This document shows positions 8,344 through 16,475 of a DNA stretch of 64,000 nt, in pieces. The position numbers and the translations under genes are program-made. The notes under the pieces were generated by a model that saw only the letters and a list, made by a program, of their open reading frames with translations, was not told the origin of the DNA and searched no databases. Position 1 is the stretch's first letter. The number at the start of each line of letters is the position of its first letter. The DNA is taken from the NCBI GenBank assembly GCA_039198065.1, contig JBCCTU010000011.1, positions 62,001 through 126,000 of the forward strand. Reading direction: 5' to 3'. The stretch is from CALHVX01 sp039198065. Lineage in GTDB: Bacteria > Pseudomonadota > Gammaproteobacteria > Pseudomonadales > Azotimanducaceae.

Positions 8344-9771
8344 ATGACGCCACCGAATGCAGCAGACGATGCGCAGCGCGAAGCCGGTGCTGCGGACCCA
8401 GCCGGTGATCAGCCGCCAGAGCCTGCGCAAGCCGCTCGACCGGGTATCTGGGAGCTCGCGCTGCCGTCGATCCTAGGCAATCTGTCCTATTCGCTCGTTG
8501 GCATGGTGCAGACCAAATTCGTCGGCGAGCTTGGCCCACAGGCCCTCGCCGCCGTGGGTGCCGGCCAGCGGATCTTCTTCGCCATGGCGGCCGTGTTCAT
8601 GGCCGTGAGTGCCGGTACAACGGCGCTCGTTGCCCGGGCCTGGGGTGCCGAGGACTACCGCGAGGCCAGTCGGGTCACTATGGCATCGTTGGTGCTCGGG
8701 GCGCTCTTCGCCATCGCCATGTCGGGGCTGGGCATCGTACTCGCGAGACCGATGGCGGGGCTGTTCGGTCTTGATCCGGAAACGCTGGATCTGGCCGCCG
8801 AAAACATCCGCTGGATCGCCGCGTTCAACCTGGCGTTCTCGATCAACTTCATTCTAAGCGCGGCGCTCCGAGCCTCCGGCGATGCCTGGAACCCGCTGTG
8901 GATTGCCTTTGGCGTCAACCTGCTCAACCTGCCGCTGCTTTACCTCCTCGTGTTCGGTAACTTCGGTGCGCCGGCTATGGGTGTCGCCGGTGTGGGCATC
9001 TCAGCGGGGTTGTCCTTCAGCGCCGGTGCCGTCGCACTGCTGTTTCTATGGATCACCCAACGCTTCCGCGTCAAACACGTCACCGGTGGCTGGTGGCGCC
9101 GCGCGCGCTTGCGGCGCTTGCTCGACATCGGCTATCCCGCGGCGATCGAGCAGACCGTGTTTCAGGTCGGCTTCTTTATGTTCCTCATGCTCATCGGCAA
9201 CTTCTATGGCACGGAAGCCTTCGCCGCCTACAACATCGGCGTCAACATGCTCGGCATCTGCATGACCGTCGGCTTTGGCTTCTCGATCGCCGGCGCGACG
9301 CTTGTGGGTCAGAACCTCGGCGCGAACGATTTCCCTGGTGCTGCGCGCAGCGGTTGGCGCGCGGCGGGGCTCGCGGTGCTGTCCATGGGTGGACTGGGAC
9401 TGCTGGTTGCGGCCTTTGCTCAGGAACTCGCCGTGTACTTCATTGGCGATGAGCCGTTGACGGTCAGCTACACGGTTCAGTTCACCTACATTCTCGGCGC
9501 CATGATGCCGCTGCTGGCGATTGAGTTTGCCATCGGTGGCGCGCTCCGCGGCGCCGGCGACACGCGTTTTCCCCTCATGACAACGTTCCTCGGGTTGATC
9601 GGCATGCGTTGTGGCCTTGCTGCTCTGTTTACCTGGATGGGCTTACCCGTAGTCTGGATCTACGCCGCATTGGTCGGCGACTACCTCCTCAAGGGCGCGC
9701 TGCTCATTTGGCGGTTCTACCGCGGTAAGTGGAAAACGCTCTACAGCAACGAAGAGCTGAGCGTTGCCTGA
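8344..9771 (+). CDS. MATE family efflux transporter
   Basis: Multidrug and toxin extrusion antiporter, 475 aa, about 12 membrane helices in two MatE repeats (about 37-200 and 255-420). Opening PGIWELALPSILGNLSYSLV, AVGAGQRIFF and GTTALVARAWGAED are typical of the first repeat; GYPAAIEQTVFQVGFFMF begins the second, and FAIGGALRGAGDTRFPL is the conserved late motif. A soluble, Pro/Ala-rich leader of about 33 residues precedes the first helix. It probably exports cationic or organic compounds with Na+ or H+ exchange. The glycosylase gene starts inside its last codons. Confidence 0.93.
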   Translation: MTPPNAADDAQREAGAADPAGDQPPEPAQAARPGIWELALPSILGNLSYSLVGMVQTKFVGELGPQALAAVGAGQRIFFAMAAVFMAVSAGTTALVARAWGAEDYREASRVTMASLVLGALFAIAMSGLGIVLARPMAGLFGLDPETLDLAAENIRWIAAFNLAFSINFILSAALRASGDAWNPLWIAFGVNLLNLPLLYLLVFGNFGAPAMGVAGVGISAGLSFSAGAVALLFLWITQRFRVKHVTGGWWRRARLRRLLDIGYPAAIEQTVFQVGFFMFLMLIGNFYGTEAFAAYNIGVNMLGICMTVGFGFSIAGATLVGQNLGANDFPGAARSGWRAAGLAVLSMGGLGLLVAAFAQELAVYFIGDEPLTVSYTVQFTYILGAMMPLLAIEFAIGGALRGAGDTRFPLMTTFLGLIGMRCGLAALFTWMGLPVVWIYAALVGDYLLKGALLIWRFYRGKWKTLYSNEELSVA

Positions 9772-10660
9772 GATTCCCGACCTCGAGGTATACGTCGATC
9801 ACTTCGAACGTCGACTGGCCGGCCAGCCATTGCGCGCGCTTCGGATCGCAAATCCCTTTGTTCTTCGCACCGCGACAGTACCGCCGGACACCTTCGTGGG
9901 CCGGGCGTTCCAGCGTATGCACCGGGTGGCGAAGCAGCTCGTGTTCGACTTTGGTGATCATCATTATCTGGTTGTGCACCTTATGATCAGCGGCCGGTTT
10001 CAGTGGCGCGACGAGCAGGGTGCGCAGCGCAAACCCATACCCAAGCGTCTCGGTCTGCTCGCGCTCGATTTCGATGTCGGAACGCTGCTCATGACCGAAG
10101 CGTCGTCAAAGAAGCGGGCCTCGCTGAAGCTCTTCGTTGGCGCGGATACCCTCGCGAGCATCGATCCCGGCGGCCTGGAGGTCCTCACGGCCGACTACCC
10201 ATCCTTCGCCGAGCGGCTGCGGGCAACGAACCATACGGTCAAGCGTGCGCTGACCGATCAGCGTGTGTTTGCCGGCATTGGCAACGCCTATTCGGACGAA
10301 ATCCTGCATCGAGCCCGGCTGTCGCCGTTCAAAACCGTGGCTCAGTTGAGCGATGACGAAGCCGAGCGGTTGTTCGCAGCGACCGTCGGCATCCTGCGCG
10401 AGTGGACCGAGCGGCTCACGGCCGAGAACGGTGAGCGGTTCCCGAAAAAGGTCACGGCGTTTCACGATGCAATGGCCGTGCACGGTCGCTACAAGCAGCC
10501 CTGTCCCGAATGTGGTGCGCCGGTGCAGCGCATTCAGTACGCGGAGAACGAAGCGAACTACTGCGCCCGCTGCCAGACCGGCGGCAAAGTGCTCGCCGAT
10601 CGCTCTCTCAGCCGCCTGCTCAAGGATAATTGGCCGACGCGCATTGAAGAGTTGGAATGA
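9764..10660 (+). CDS. Fpg/Nei family DNA glycosylase, divergent zinc finger
   Basis: Base-excision DNA glycosylase/AP lyase of the MutM/Nei fold, 298 aa. Starting at TTG 9764 gives (M)PEIPDLEVY, which exposes Pro2 and Glu3, the catalytic nucleophile and acid of this family; this decides the rare start, which overlaps the MATE gene by 8 nt. Lys in RVAKQLVF matches the conserved Lys57 of E. coli Fpg, and HLMISGRF covers the intercalation loop. The C-terminal finger has CPECG and CARCQ, but the Arg of E. coli Fpg that binds DNA phosphate (QRATFYC) is replaced (ENEANYC). It is therefore a separate PEIPD-type subgroup; lesion specificity is uncertain. Confidence 0.88.
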   Translation: MPEIPDLEVYVDHFERRLAGQPLRALRIANPFVLRTATVPPDTFVGRAFQRMHRVAKQLVFDFGDHHYLVVHLMISGRFQWRDEQGAQRKPIPKRLGLLALDFDVGTLLMTEASSKKRASLKLFVGADTLASIDPGGLEVLTADYPSFAERLRATNHTVKRALTDQRVFAGIGNAYSDEILHRARLSPFKTVAQLSDDEAERLFAATVGILREWTERLTAENGERFPKKVTAFHDAMAVHGRYKQPCPECGAPVQRIQYAENEANYCARCQTGGKVLADRSLSRLLKDNWPTRIEELE

Positions 10661-10686
10661 AGAGTTGGAATGAAGAGCTGGAGTGA
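10648..10686. repeat. 13-bp direct repeat x3 spanning the glycosylase stop codon
   Basis: Three adjacent copies of a 13-bp unit (agagttggaatga, last copy with two changes). The first copy encodes the C-terminal residues and stop of the glycosylase gene, and each further copy repeats that terminus including TGA. A degraded fourth copy may follow. This looks like replication slippage duplicating the end of the gene without changing the protein. Confidence 0.9.
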
Positions 10687-10710
10687 AGCGCTGAGGTGGG
10701 GCTTTTCGGT

Positions 10711-11847
10711 TCAGGGTTGGCTTGCCGAGCGCAGCGCCGTCGAGGACAGATCGCTTTCGAAGTCGCGCTTACTGACACCAATACACAGGCGCCTCAGCGC
10801 CGCCGGGATGTCCAGCTGCTGCAGCGTCTTGAACTGACCATCGACCTCTCGGCCAAAGACCAGGAACTTCACTTCCTGCTCGGCGAGTTCATAGAGCGCT
10901 CGTTTAAGTCCCACGTCGCTGCCGTAGTACTTACTCATCCCAACCCGCACGATGGTGTCGGCACCGACGGCAAACACAACGCCGGGAAAGGCCTGAGCTT
11001 TTTCAATGAAGGTGGGAAGGCGCGTCAGCCAGATGGGCCCGGCGCTTCGTCGGCCCTGAAACGGTTTCAGTCGTTCACGAATCGTCGTGTAGTCCAAGGG
11101 TGGCTTGTCGACGTTTTGAATCGATAGCTCAAAGGCACCGGTCAGGCCCAGGGTTGCTTCGGCATGGCTCAGCATGTCCCGGTGCCCTGCATGCAGCGGA
11201 TTAAAGGAGCCCGGCAGAAGCAGGGCCGGCGGCGGTGCGGTGGTTCCCGTTGCAAACCCGGCCGCAGCCTCGCAGTGCGCTTCGCCAAGCACAAGGTGCC
11301 GCCAGCCAACGCGTGCCCGGGTGCGGGTAATGCTTACCTCGGCAGCGGATCGGGTTCGAATGGGCAGCGAAAAGCCTTCGGCCAGCAACTGCCACAGCGC
11401 GGCGATGAGATCCTCTTCATGGCCGGCCCGGGCCTTGCGCGGCGACAGCTCAACGAGGCAGTCAATGCTTTCGACGGTTGTTTGTAGCGCCAGGTGGGCG
11501 CGATAGCGTCCTCGCTTCGGTCGATCCGTCGCGAGGCTTGCAGTGCAGGCGAGCCCGAAGCAGCGGCTTTGAGCGCGCTCACCATGCGGTGCAGACAAGT
11601 GACGCGCGCGTTGAAACGCCGCCATCGCCAGAGCCCGGGCCGTGGCCTGTGAGCAAGCCTGCTCCGGGGCGCCGCCGAGATAGCTCGCAAGAGCGCCGGT
11701 GGCGTACGGAACGGTGACTTCAAGGACGCTCTTTGACGCCCCTGGGGTCGAGAGAATTTCGCTGATCAGTCCCGAGCCGCCACCGGTGATCGCGAATACC
11801 CCCAGACGATCGGCCTGCTGCAGAGCGAGGGCGCGACGCAAGCCCAT
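10711..11847 (-). CDS. CinA-like NMN amidase domain fused to NMN adenylyltransferase-like domain
   Basis: A 378-aa two-domain protein. Residues about 15-200 resemble the CinA C-terminal/PncC fold (ITGGGSGLISEILSTPGAS, ACTASLATDRPKRGRYRAH). Residues about 205-378 form a nucleotidylyltransferase with ALLLPGSFNPLHAGHRDML, containing the HxGH ATP-binding motif. PncC deamidates NMN to NaMN; NMNAT-type enzymes adenylate NMN or NaMN to dinucleotides, so the fusion plausibly links two steps of pyridine nucleotide recycling. From memory, plants have a protein with the same domain order. The CinA nucleophile loop reads GGGSG rather than ESCTGG, so amidase activity is uncertain. It lies 4 nt downstream of the alpha/beta hydrolase, in one operon. 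Confidence 0.85.
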   Translation of the reverse strand: MGLRRALALQQADRLGVFAITGGGSGLISEILSTPGASKSVLEVTVPYATGALASYLGGAPEQACSQATARALAMAAFQRARHLSAPHGERAQSRCFGLACTASLATDRPKRGRYRAHLALQTTVESIDCLVELSPRKARAGHEEDLIAALWQLLAEGFSLPIRTRSAAEVSITRTRARVGWRHLVLGEAHCEAAAGFATGTTAPPPALLLPGSFNPLHAGHRDMLSHAEATLGLTGAFELSIQNVDKPPLDYTTIRERLKPFQGRRSAGPIWLTRLPTFIEKAQAFPGVVFAVGADTIVRVGMSKYYGSDVGLKRALYELAEQEVKFLVFGREVDGQFKTLQQLDIPAALRRLCIGVSKRDFESDLSSTALRSASQP

Positions 11848-11851
11848 GGCC

Positions 11852-12721
11852 TCAGCCGGCGAGAAAGTCTTTGGTCAGAGCAACGAACTCGTCGAGCTGA
11901 TCGTGGTGAACCCAGTGGCCGGCGTTTTCGATGTTCTCCACTCGCGCCTGTTGGAAGTGGCTGGCTCGACCGTCTTTCTCCGGATCGGAAGCCCAGGATT
12001 CGGTGCCGCGGATGAGCAGCGTTGGGCAGCTGATGTTGGCCCACAGACCGTAGATCTCATCGAACGGAATGCCGACTGGGGGAAAGGAGCGAACGTAGTT
12101 GTCGAATTTCCAGCTGTAGGTGCCGTCTTCGTTCTGGTTCACCCCATGGACCGTCAGGTGCCGCGCCTGCTCGGCGTTGAGGTGCGGGTTTTCACCCTGC
12201 ATGCGTTGGAACGCTTCTTCGATGGAGTCGTAGCGCCGCGGGATTCGGCCAGAAATTTTACGCAGCTCGTTGATCCAGCCCCGGAGCCGTTTTTGCGTCG
12301 GTACGTTGAAGCGCTCTTTGATCATCGCCGGGGGCGGTCCCATGCCCTCGATGGCCACGATCTTCTTAACGTTCTCCGGGTACAGACCGGTGTAGGTGAG
12401 CGCGATCGAACCGCCGAGGGAGTGGGCGAGGATGGTGACGGGTGTCATCTGCGTCTGATGCAGCAACTGCGCGATGTCGTAGACGTAGTCAATCTGGTTG
12501 TAGCTGCCGCCGATCATCCACTGCGAATCGCCGTGGCCGCGGAGGTCCGGAGCAATGATGTGGTAATCCTTGCGGAAGTGCTGCGCAACCCAGTCCCAAT
12601 TGCGGCAGTGGTCGCGGCCACCGTGAACCAGCAGCATCGGCGGCGCATCGCGGTTACCCCAGTCGACGTAGTGCAGTCGAAGACGTTGCGAGAAGTAGGT
12701 GTGCGAAGTCGGGCCTTCCAT
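11852..12721 (-). CDS. alpha/beta hydrolase fold protein
   Basis: Serine hydrolase of 289 aa with the full alpha/beta hydrolase core: oxyanion segment LLVHGGRDHCRNW, IAPDLRGHGDSQW after strand 4, nucleophile elbow AHSLGGS, and the catalytic His in ENAGHWVHHDQLDEF near the C-terminus. The cap region (about 130-210) is charged. Sequence style is that of the epoxide hydrolase/haloalkane dehalogenase/lactonase group, but the substrate cannot be named. It is first in a two-gene operon with the CinA-NMNAT fusion gene. Start is ATG at 12721. Confidence 0.9.
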   Translation of the reverse strand: MEGPTSHTYFSQRLRLHYVDWGNRDAPPMLLVHGGRDHCRNWDWVAQHFRKDYHIIAPDLRGHGDSQWMIGGSYNQIDYVYDIAQLLHQTQMTPVTILAHSLGGSIALTYTGLYPENVKKIVAIEGMGPPPAMIKERFNVPTQKRLRGWINELRKISGRIPRRYDSIEEAFQRMQGENPHLNAEQARHLTVHGVNQNEDGTYSWKFDNYVRSFPPVGIPFDEIYGLWANISCPTLLIRGTESWASDPEKDGRASHFQQARVENIENAGHWVHHDQLDEFVALTKDFLAG

Positions 12722-12873
12722 TCGTATCTGCGCAATACCGTGAAACGACTATTGTGCGCTTTTTGGCAGGCGATGCGCACTAACGATCGAGTGAGGTTCG
12801 ATTGACCTCGATCTTGCGCAGCGCTGAGTCCGGGTAGCGGGTTGAAGGAGGGAAGAGGGGACCCGTGGGGGAC

Positions 12874-13260
12874 TCAGCCGTCGAGCAGGCGGGTCATAGC
12901 GTTTTGAATCGTTGCCAGATCGAAGTATTCCTGCCAAACGCTGATCCGGCCGTCGCGTATGACGAACACGCCGGTTACCGGCAGTTCGAACCAGCCGGCG
13001 GAAACCCGATGACGATCAAGCCGTTGAAGAAAGACGCGGTCTTCGTTGACGGCGCTGGCTTCGATCACAAAGTCGTTTTCTTCGATCGGAGCGAAGAACG
13101 GCTCCAGGATCGCCAGTACGGCCTCCGGTCCGCTGACCGTTGTCATCGGGCCATTGGTATAGCTGATGTCGTCAGCCAGAAAAGGTTTCGCCGCGGCGTA
13201 GTCCTTGGCTTCCATGGCGCGGAGAAAAGCCAGGGCAATAGTAAGGGGGGCAGATGTCAT
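12874..13260 (-). CDS. limonene-1,2-epoxide hydrolase-like (SnoaL/NTF2 fold)
   Basis: Small NTF2-fold protein of 128 aa. The start at ATG 13260 (MTSAPLTIALAFLRAMEAKD) overlaps the stop of the upstream membrane protein as ATGA; the longer in-frame extension upstream is antisense-like and rejected. Residues matching the Asp-Arg-Asp catalytic set of Rhodococcus limonene-1,2-epoxide hydrolase appear: Arg and Asp in LQRLDRHRV and the final Asp in VWQEYFDLATIQ. The expected reaction is water addition to an epoxide without a covalent intermediate. With a P450 and LLM oxidoreductase in the region, terpenoid or lipid epoxide detoxification is plausible but inferred. Confidence 0.82.
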   Translation of the reverse strand: MTSAPLTIALAFLRAMEAKDYAAAKPFLADDISYTNGPMTTVSGPEAVLAILEPFFAPIEENDFVIEASAVNEDRVFLQRLDRHRVSAGWFELPVTGVFVIRDGRISVWQEYFDLATIQNAMTRLLDG

Positions 13261-13706
13261 AGCGCTGTACTCGGGTTCGTGCTCGTTGCGGTTTCGAGGC
13301 TTGCAAACCAGGCGCTCAGTCCGACGGCGAGAACCGGGAGCAGCCAGAGGTCGACGGTGGCAACGCGCGCCAGTTCCGTCGACACCGGCCCGAGGCTGCG
13401 GCTCAGCAGCAGGTACGCGAGCACGCTGATCAGCGCCATGAGCAAGGCCGGCAGTCTTAGTGGAACAACGATCGTGGCTGTCAGGCACAGGGAACCGATC
13501 ACGGCAAACAGCACCGCACGGTGCTGCAGGAGCAGTAACAGGCTCGGGTCCGAGACGCCCACACCGTAGAGCTGTTCGAGTCTGTCCGCGCCCAGCGCGC
13601 CAAGCCCTGGCAGCAGGTGGACGACGCCGACGATGACCAGGCTTAGTTGCAGCAGGCTCTGGGTGACCCCCTGTGTAACCCAATGTGTGACCCCCTGTGC
13701 GACCAT
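13257..13706 (-). CDS. small four-helix membrane protein of unknown function
   Basis: A 149-aa hydrophobic protein with four predicted membrane helices (about 18-37, 60-82, 84-104, 112-136) and the motif HLLPGLGALGADRLEQLYG followed by LLLLQHRAVLFAVIG. Similar proteins occur in many gammaproteobacteria, and some are mislabelled as phosphopantetheine adenylyltransferase in databases; nothing here looks like that enzyme. The stop overlaps the start of the epoxide-hydrolase-like gene, so the pair is coupled. The extreme N-terminus (VTHWVTQGVTQS) is encoded by a short tandem repeat, so the start could lie a few codons downstream. Confidence 0.7.
   Translation of the reverse strand: MVAQGVTHWVTQGVTQSLLQLSLVIVGVVHLLPGLGALGADRLEQLYGVGVSDPSLLLLLQHRAVLFAVIGSLCLTATIVVPLRLPALLMALISVLAYLLLSRSLGPVSTELARVATVDLWLLPVLAVGLSAWFASLETATSTNPSTAL
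13660..13706. repeat. 24-bp imperfect tandem repeat at the start of the membrane protein gene
   Basis: Two adjacent imperfect copies of about 24 bp, sharing gtgaccccctgtg, cover the first 15 codons or so of the minus-strand gene. They generate the repeating residues VT(H/Q)(W/G). The segment may be a recent slippage expansion of the coding start or of the leader. Confidence 0.75.
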
Positions 13707-13782
13707 GTTGGCGAACCGACGTCCAAACGTTGAGGTTCAGCCTAAGCGGTGCCGTAAAGAGAAACGATTACCCGCCAGGTAA

Positions 13783-15132
13783 TCAGCGGTTGTTTAGCAC
13801 GGCATCCCGGTAGCGCTTGAGTTCGTCGCGCACCACTGGGGCAAGCAGGTATAGACCAATCAGATTGGGTATGGCTACGACGAACACGAGCGCATCGGAC
13901 AGATCAATGACGGCGCTGAGATTGACGCTGGCACCTAAGATGACGAAGGCCAGAAACACGAGCTTGAACAGCGTGCCGAGAAACGGAAACCGTTCGGCCG
14001 CGTTGCCCAGCAGATAGTTGAAACTCTGGAGGCCGTAGTAGGACCAGGCGAGCATGGTCGAGAAGGCGAACAGCACAGCGACAGTGGCCAGGGGAATCGG
14101 CGTCCAGGCGTAGGTGCTTTCGAACGCCCGGGTGGTGAGCGCGATGCCGTCGATGGACCCGGTCATGCCGGGCTCGTAGACCGTGGTGACGATGATCAGG
14201 GCGGTCAGGGAACAGATGACGACGGTATCGATGAACGGCTCGAGCAGCGCGACGTAGCCTTCGGCGGCCGGGTGCGTCGTGGCGGCCGCCGAGTGGGCGA
14301 TCGATGCGGAACCAAGCCCGGCTTCGTTGGAAAACACGGCCCGGCGAAAGCCGATGATCATGGCGCCGAGCAGGCCGCCAACCCCGGACTCCGGCGCAAG
14401 CGCGCTGCTGACGATCGTTGTCACCGCGCCCGGTATGCGGTCGGCGTGAGCAAACAACACGAGCGCACCGAGCACGAGGTATAGCCCGGCCATGGACGGC
14501 ACCAGTCGCTCCGCGGTGCGAGCGATACTTTTGATACCGCCGAGAATGACCAGGCCCACCAGCGCTGCCAGGACGGCGCCTATGATCCAGGCGCGCCCGT
14601 CAAACGCGCCGCCGCTGATCTCGTTGATGATGGTTGCTGCCTGGTTCGACTGAAACATGTTGCCGATGCCAAGGCAGCCAATGACCATGCTAGCCGCGTA
14701 AAACGCACCCAACGCGCGTCCAACGGGGGCCATGCCGCGTTCCGCAAGCCCCTGCTTCAGGTAGTACATAGGGCCGCCGCTGACCCGGCCGTCGGCGTGC
14801 GTGACGCGGTAGCGTTGGCCTAAGGTGCACTCGGCGCACTTTGTTGCCATGCCGAGAAAGCCCGCCATCATCAGCCAGAACGCCGCTCCCGGTCCTCCGA
14901 CGGTTATCGCCACGGCGACACCGCCGATGTTGCCAATGCCCACGGTTCCGGACACGGCCGTGGTGAGCGCTTGCCACTGGGAGATCTCCCCCTCGGCCCC
15001 GCTCGGCTTGGTCGTGAGCAAGCCCACCGCATGGCCAAACCCGCGCACGTTGATCAAACCGAGGTAGGCGGTGAAGAACACACCGCCGGCGACGAGCCAG
15101 AGAACGATCAGTGGAACGTCCGTACCCAGCAC
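13783..15132 (-). CDS. AGCS family sodium:amino acid (alanine/glycine) symporter
   Basis: Sodium-coupled alanine/glycine transporter of the AGCS family, 449 aa from GTG 15132, about 10-11 membrane helices. Signatures are SGTVGIGNIGGVAVAITVGG, GGPMYYLKQGL, GFRRAVFSNEAGLGSA and STMLAWSYYGLQSFNYLLG. The reading frame continues upstream for about 30 codons, coding LIRPLADSVSGFIFF, which resembles the usual N-terminus of this subfamily. That stretch has no ATG, GTG or TTG before the in-frame TGA. Either the product begins at 15132 without its first amphipathic segment, or a non-standard start (CTG or ATC) is used, or a sequence error lies upstream. Confidence 0.92.
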   Translation of the reverse strand: MLGTDVPLIVLWLVAGGVFFTAYLGLINVRGFGHAVGLLTTKPSGAEGEISQWQALTTAVSGTVGIGNIGGVAVAITVGGPGAAFWLMMAGFLGMATKCAECTLGQRYRVTHADGRVSGGPMYYLKQGLAERGMAPVGRALGAFYAASMVIGCLGIGNMFQSNQAATIINEISGGAFDGRAWIIGAVLAALVGLVILGGIKSIARTAERLVPSMAGLYLVLGALVLFAHADRIPGAVTTIVSSALAPESGVGGLLGAMIIGFRRAVFSNEAGLGSASIAHSAAATTHPAAEGYVALLEPFIDTVVICSLTALIIVTTVYEPGMTGSIDGIALTTRAFESTYAWTPIPLATVAVLFAFSTMLAWSYYGLQSFNYLLGNAAERFPFLGTLFKLVFLAFVILGASVNLSAVIDLSDALVFVVAIPNLIGLYLLAPVVRDELKRYRDAVLNNR

Positions 15133-15260
15133 GGGGATGGCGAAAAAAATAAACCCGCTGACGCTATCCGCCAGCGGTCGAATCAGGGCATCTAGGTAGG
15201 CGTCGATGAGCGGTTCGCCGAGGGTAGTGAGCGATCAGTATACGGCGTTCGCCGTGCTCC

Positions 15261-16421
15261 TCAGCCGAGGGTGCGACCGATCAGCTCCTTCATGATCTCG
15301 TTAGTACCGCCGTAGATCTTCTGCACTCGGGCGTCGGCGTACATGCGCGAGATCTCGTACTCATCCATGTAGCCGGCACCCCCGTGAAGCTGCAGGCACT
15401 GATCGATGATTTCGCACTGCTTATCCGTGGTCCAGTACTTGGCCATGGACGCGGTAGCGGCATCGAGTTCGCCCTTCATATGACGTTCGAGGCACTGATC
15501 AACGAAGGTTCGTGCAATGAGCGCCTCGGTTTTGCACTCCGCGAGGGCGAATTTACTGTTTTGGAAATCGAGTACCCGCTGGCCGAAGGCCTTGCGCTCG
15601 CGCACGAAGTCAAGGGTCAGCTCAATGGCGCGCTCCATCAGCACCACGGCGGCCTGAGCGATGTTCAGCCGTTCCTGGGGAAGCTGGGTCATGAGTTGCA
15701 CGAAGCCCTGGCCTTCCTGCGGACCGAGCCGGTTGCTCACCGGTACCCGGCAATCGTCGAAGAACAGCTCCGAGGTGTCAGCCGCCTTCTGCCCCAGCTT
15801 CTTCAGGTTCCGACCGCGCTTGAACCCGGGTGTGGTTTCAGTTTCGACCACGATCAGCGAAATGCCTTTGCCGCCGAGGTTCGGATCGGTTTTCGCAACC
15901 ACGATCACCAGGTCGCACTGCTGGCCGTTCGAAATGTAGGTCTTGGAGCCGTTGATCACGTACTCGTCGCCATCTTTCAACGCCGTGGTCCGGATGGCCT
16001 GCAGGTCCGAGCCGGTGTTGGGTTCGGTCATGGCGATGGCGCCGACCATCTCGCCACTGGCCATCTTCGGCAGCCAGCGTTGCTTCTGCTCTTCGGTGCC
16101 GTAGTGCAGCAGGTAGGGCGCGACGATCGAGCTGTGGACCTGTTGTCCGAATCCGGGAACGCCGGCGCGGTGCATCTCTTCTAAGATCACGGAATCGTGG
16201 CGGTAGTCGCCACCGGCTCCGCCATACTCCGTGGGAACCTCGGCACACAGCAACCCGGCCTCGCCGGCTTTGAACCAGGCATCCCGGTCAACCATGCCTT
16301 GCTCAACCCAGCGGTTCGCGTGCGGCGCAAACTCGCTACGAAAAAAGCGTCCAGCGGCGTCCTGCAGCATGAGCAGTTCGTCGTTGAGCCACGGGGATTG
16401 GTAGTTGGAATGAAGCGCCAC
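15261..16421 (-). CDS. long-chain-type acyl-CoA dehydrogenase
   Basis: FAD-dependent acyl-CoA dehydrogenase of 386 aa, closely resembling the LCAD (ACADL) group. The GTG start at 16421 has AGGAGGT seven nt upstream. Visible are AIAMTEPNTGSDLQAI, YVINGSKTYISNG, RERKAFGQRVLDFQ, LHGGAGYMDEYEISRMYAD and the end IYGGTNEIMKELIGRTLG. As in LCAD and isovaleryl-CoA dehydrogenase, the MCAD Glu position is Gly (YGGT), and the catalytic base is expected to be the Glu in TQLPQERLNIA. It probably performs the first oxidation of long or branched acyl-CoA. Downstream lies the AGCS transporter; upstream is the SMP-30 gene on the same strand. Confidence 0.93.
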   Translation of the reverse strand: MALHSNYQSPWLNDELLMLQDAAGRFFRSEFAPHANRWVEQGMVDRDAWFKAGEAGLLCAEVPTEYGGAGGDYRHDSVILEEMHRAGVPGFGQQVHSSIVAPYLLHYGTEEQKQRWLPKMASGEMVGAIAMTEPNTGSDLQAIRTTALKDGDEYVINGSKTYISNGQQCDLVIVVAKTDPNLGGKGISLIVVETETTPGFKRGRNLKKLGQKAADTSELFFDDCRVPVSNRLGPQEGQGFVQLMTQLPQERLNIAQAAVVLMERAIELTLDFVRERKAFGQRVLDFQNSKFALAECKTEALIARTFVDQCLERHMKGELDAATASMAKYWTTDKQCEIIDQCLQLHGGAGYMDEYEISRMYADARVQKIYGGTNEIMKELIGRTLG

Positions 16422-16475
16422 CGGGACGACCTCCTGCCGAGACGGAAAGCCCCCAATATAAAGGGTGAAGTTCGG

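Noticed and set aside
12874..13683. Longer 269-residue version of the epoxide-hydrolase-like protein
   Set aside because: The first 141 residues are antisense-like Ala/Arg-rich sequence lying over the membrane protein gene in another frame; the NTF2 domain starts at MTSAPL with an ATGA overlap.
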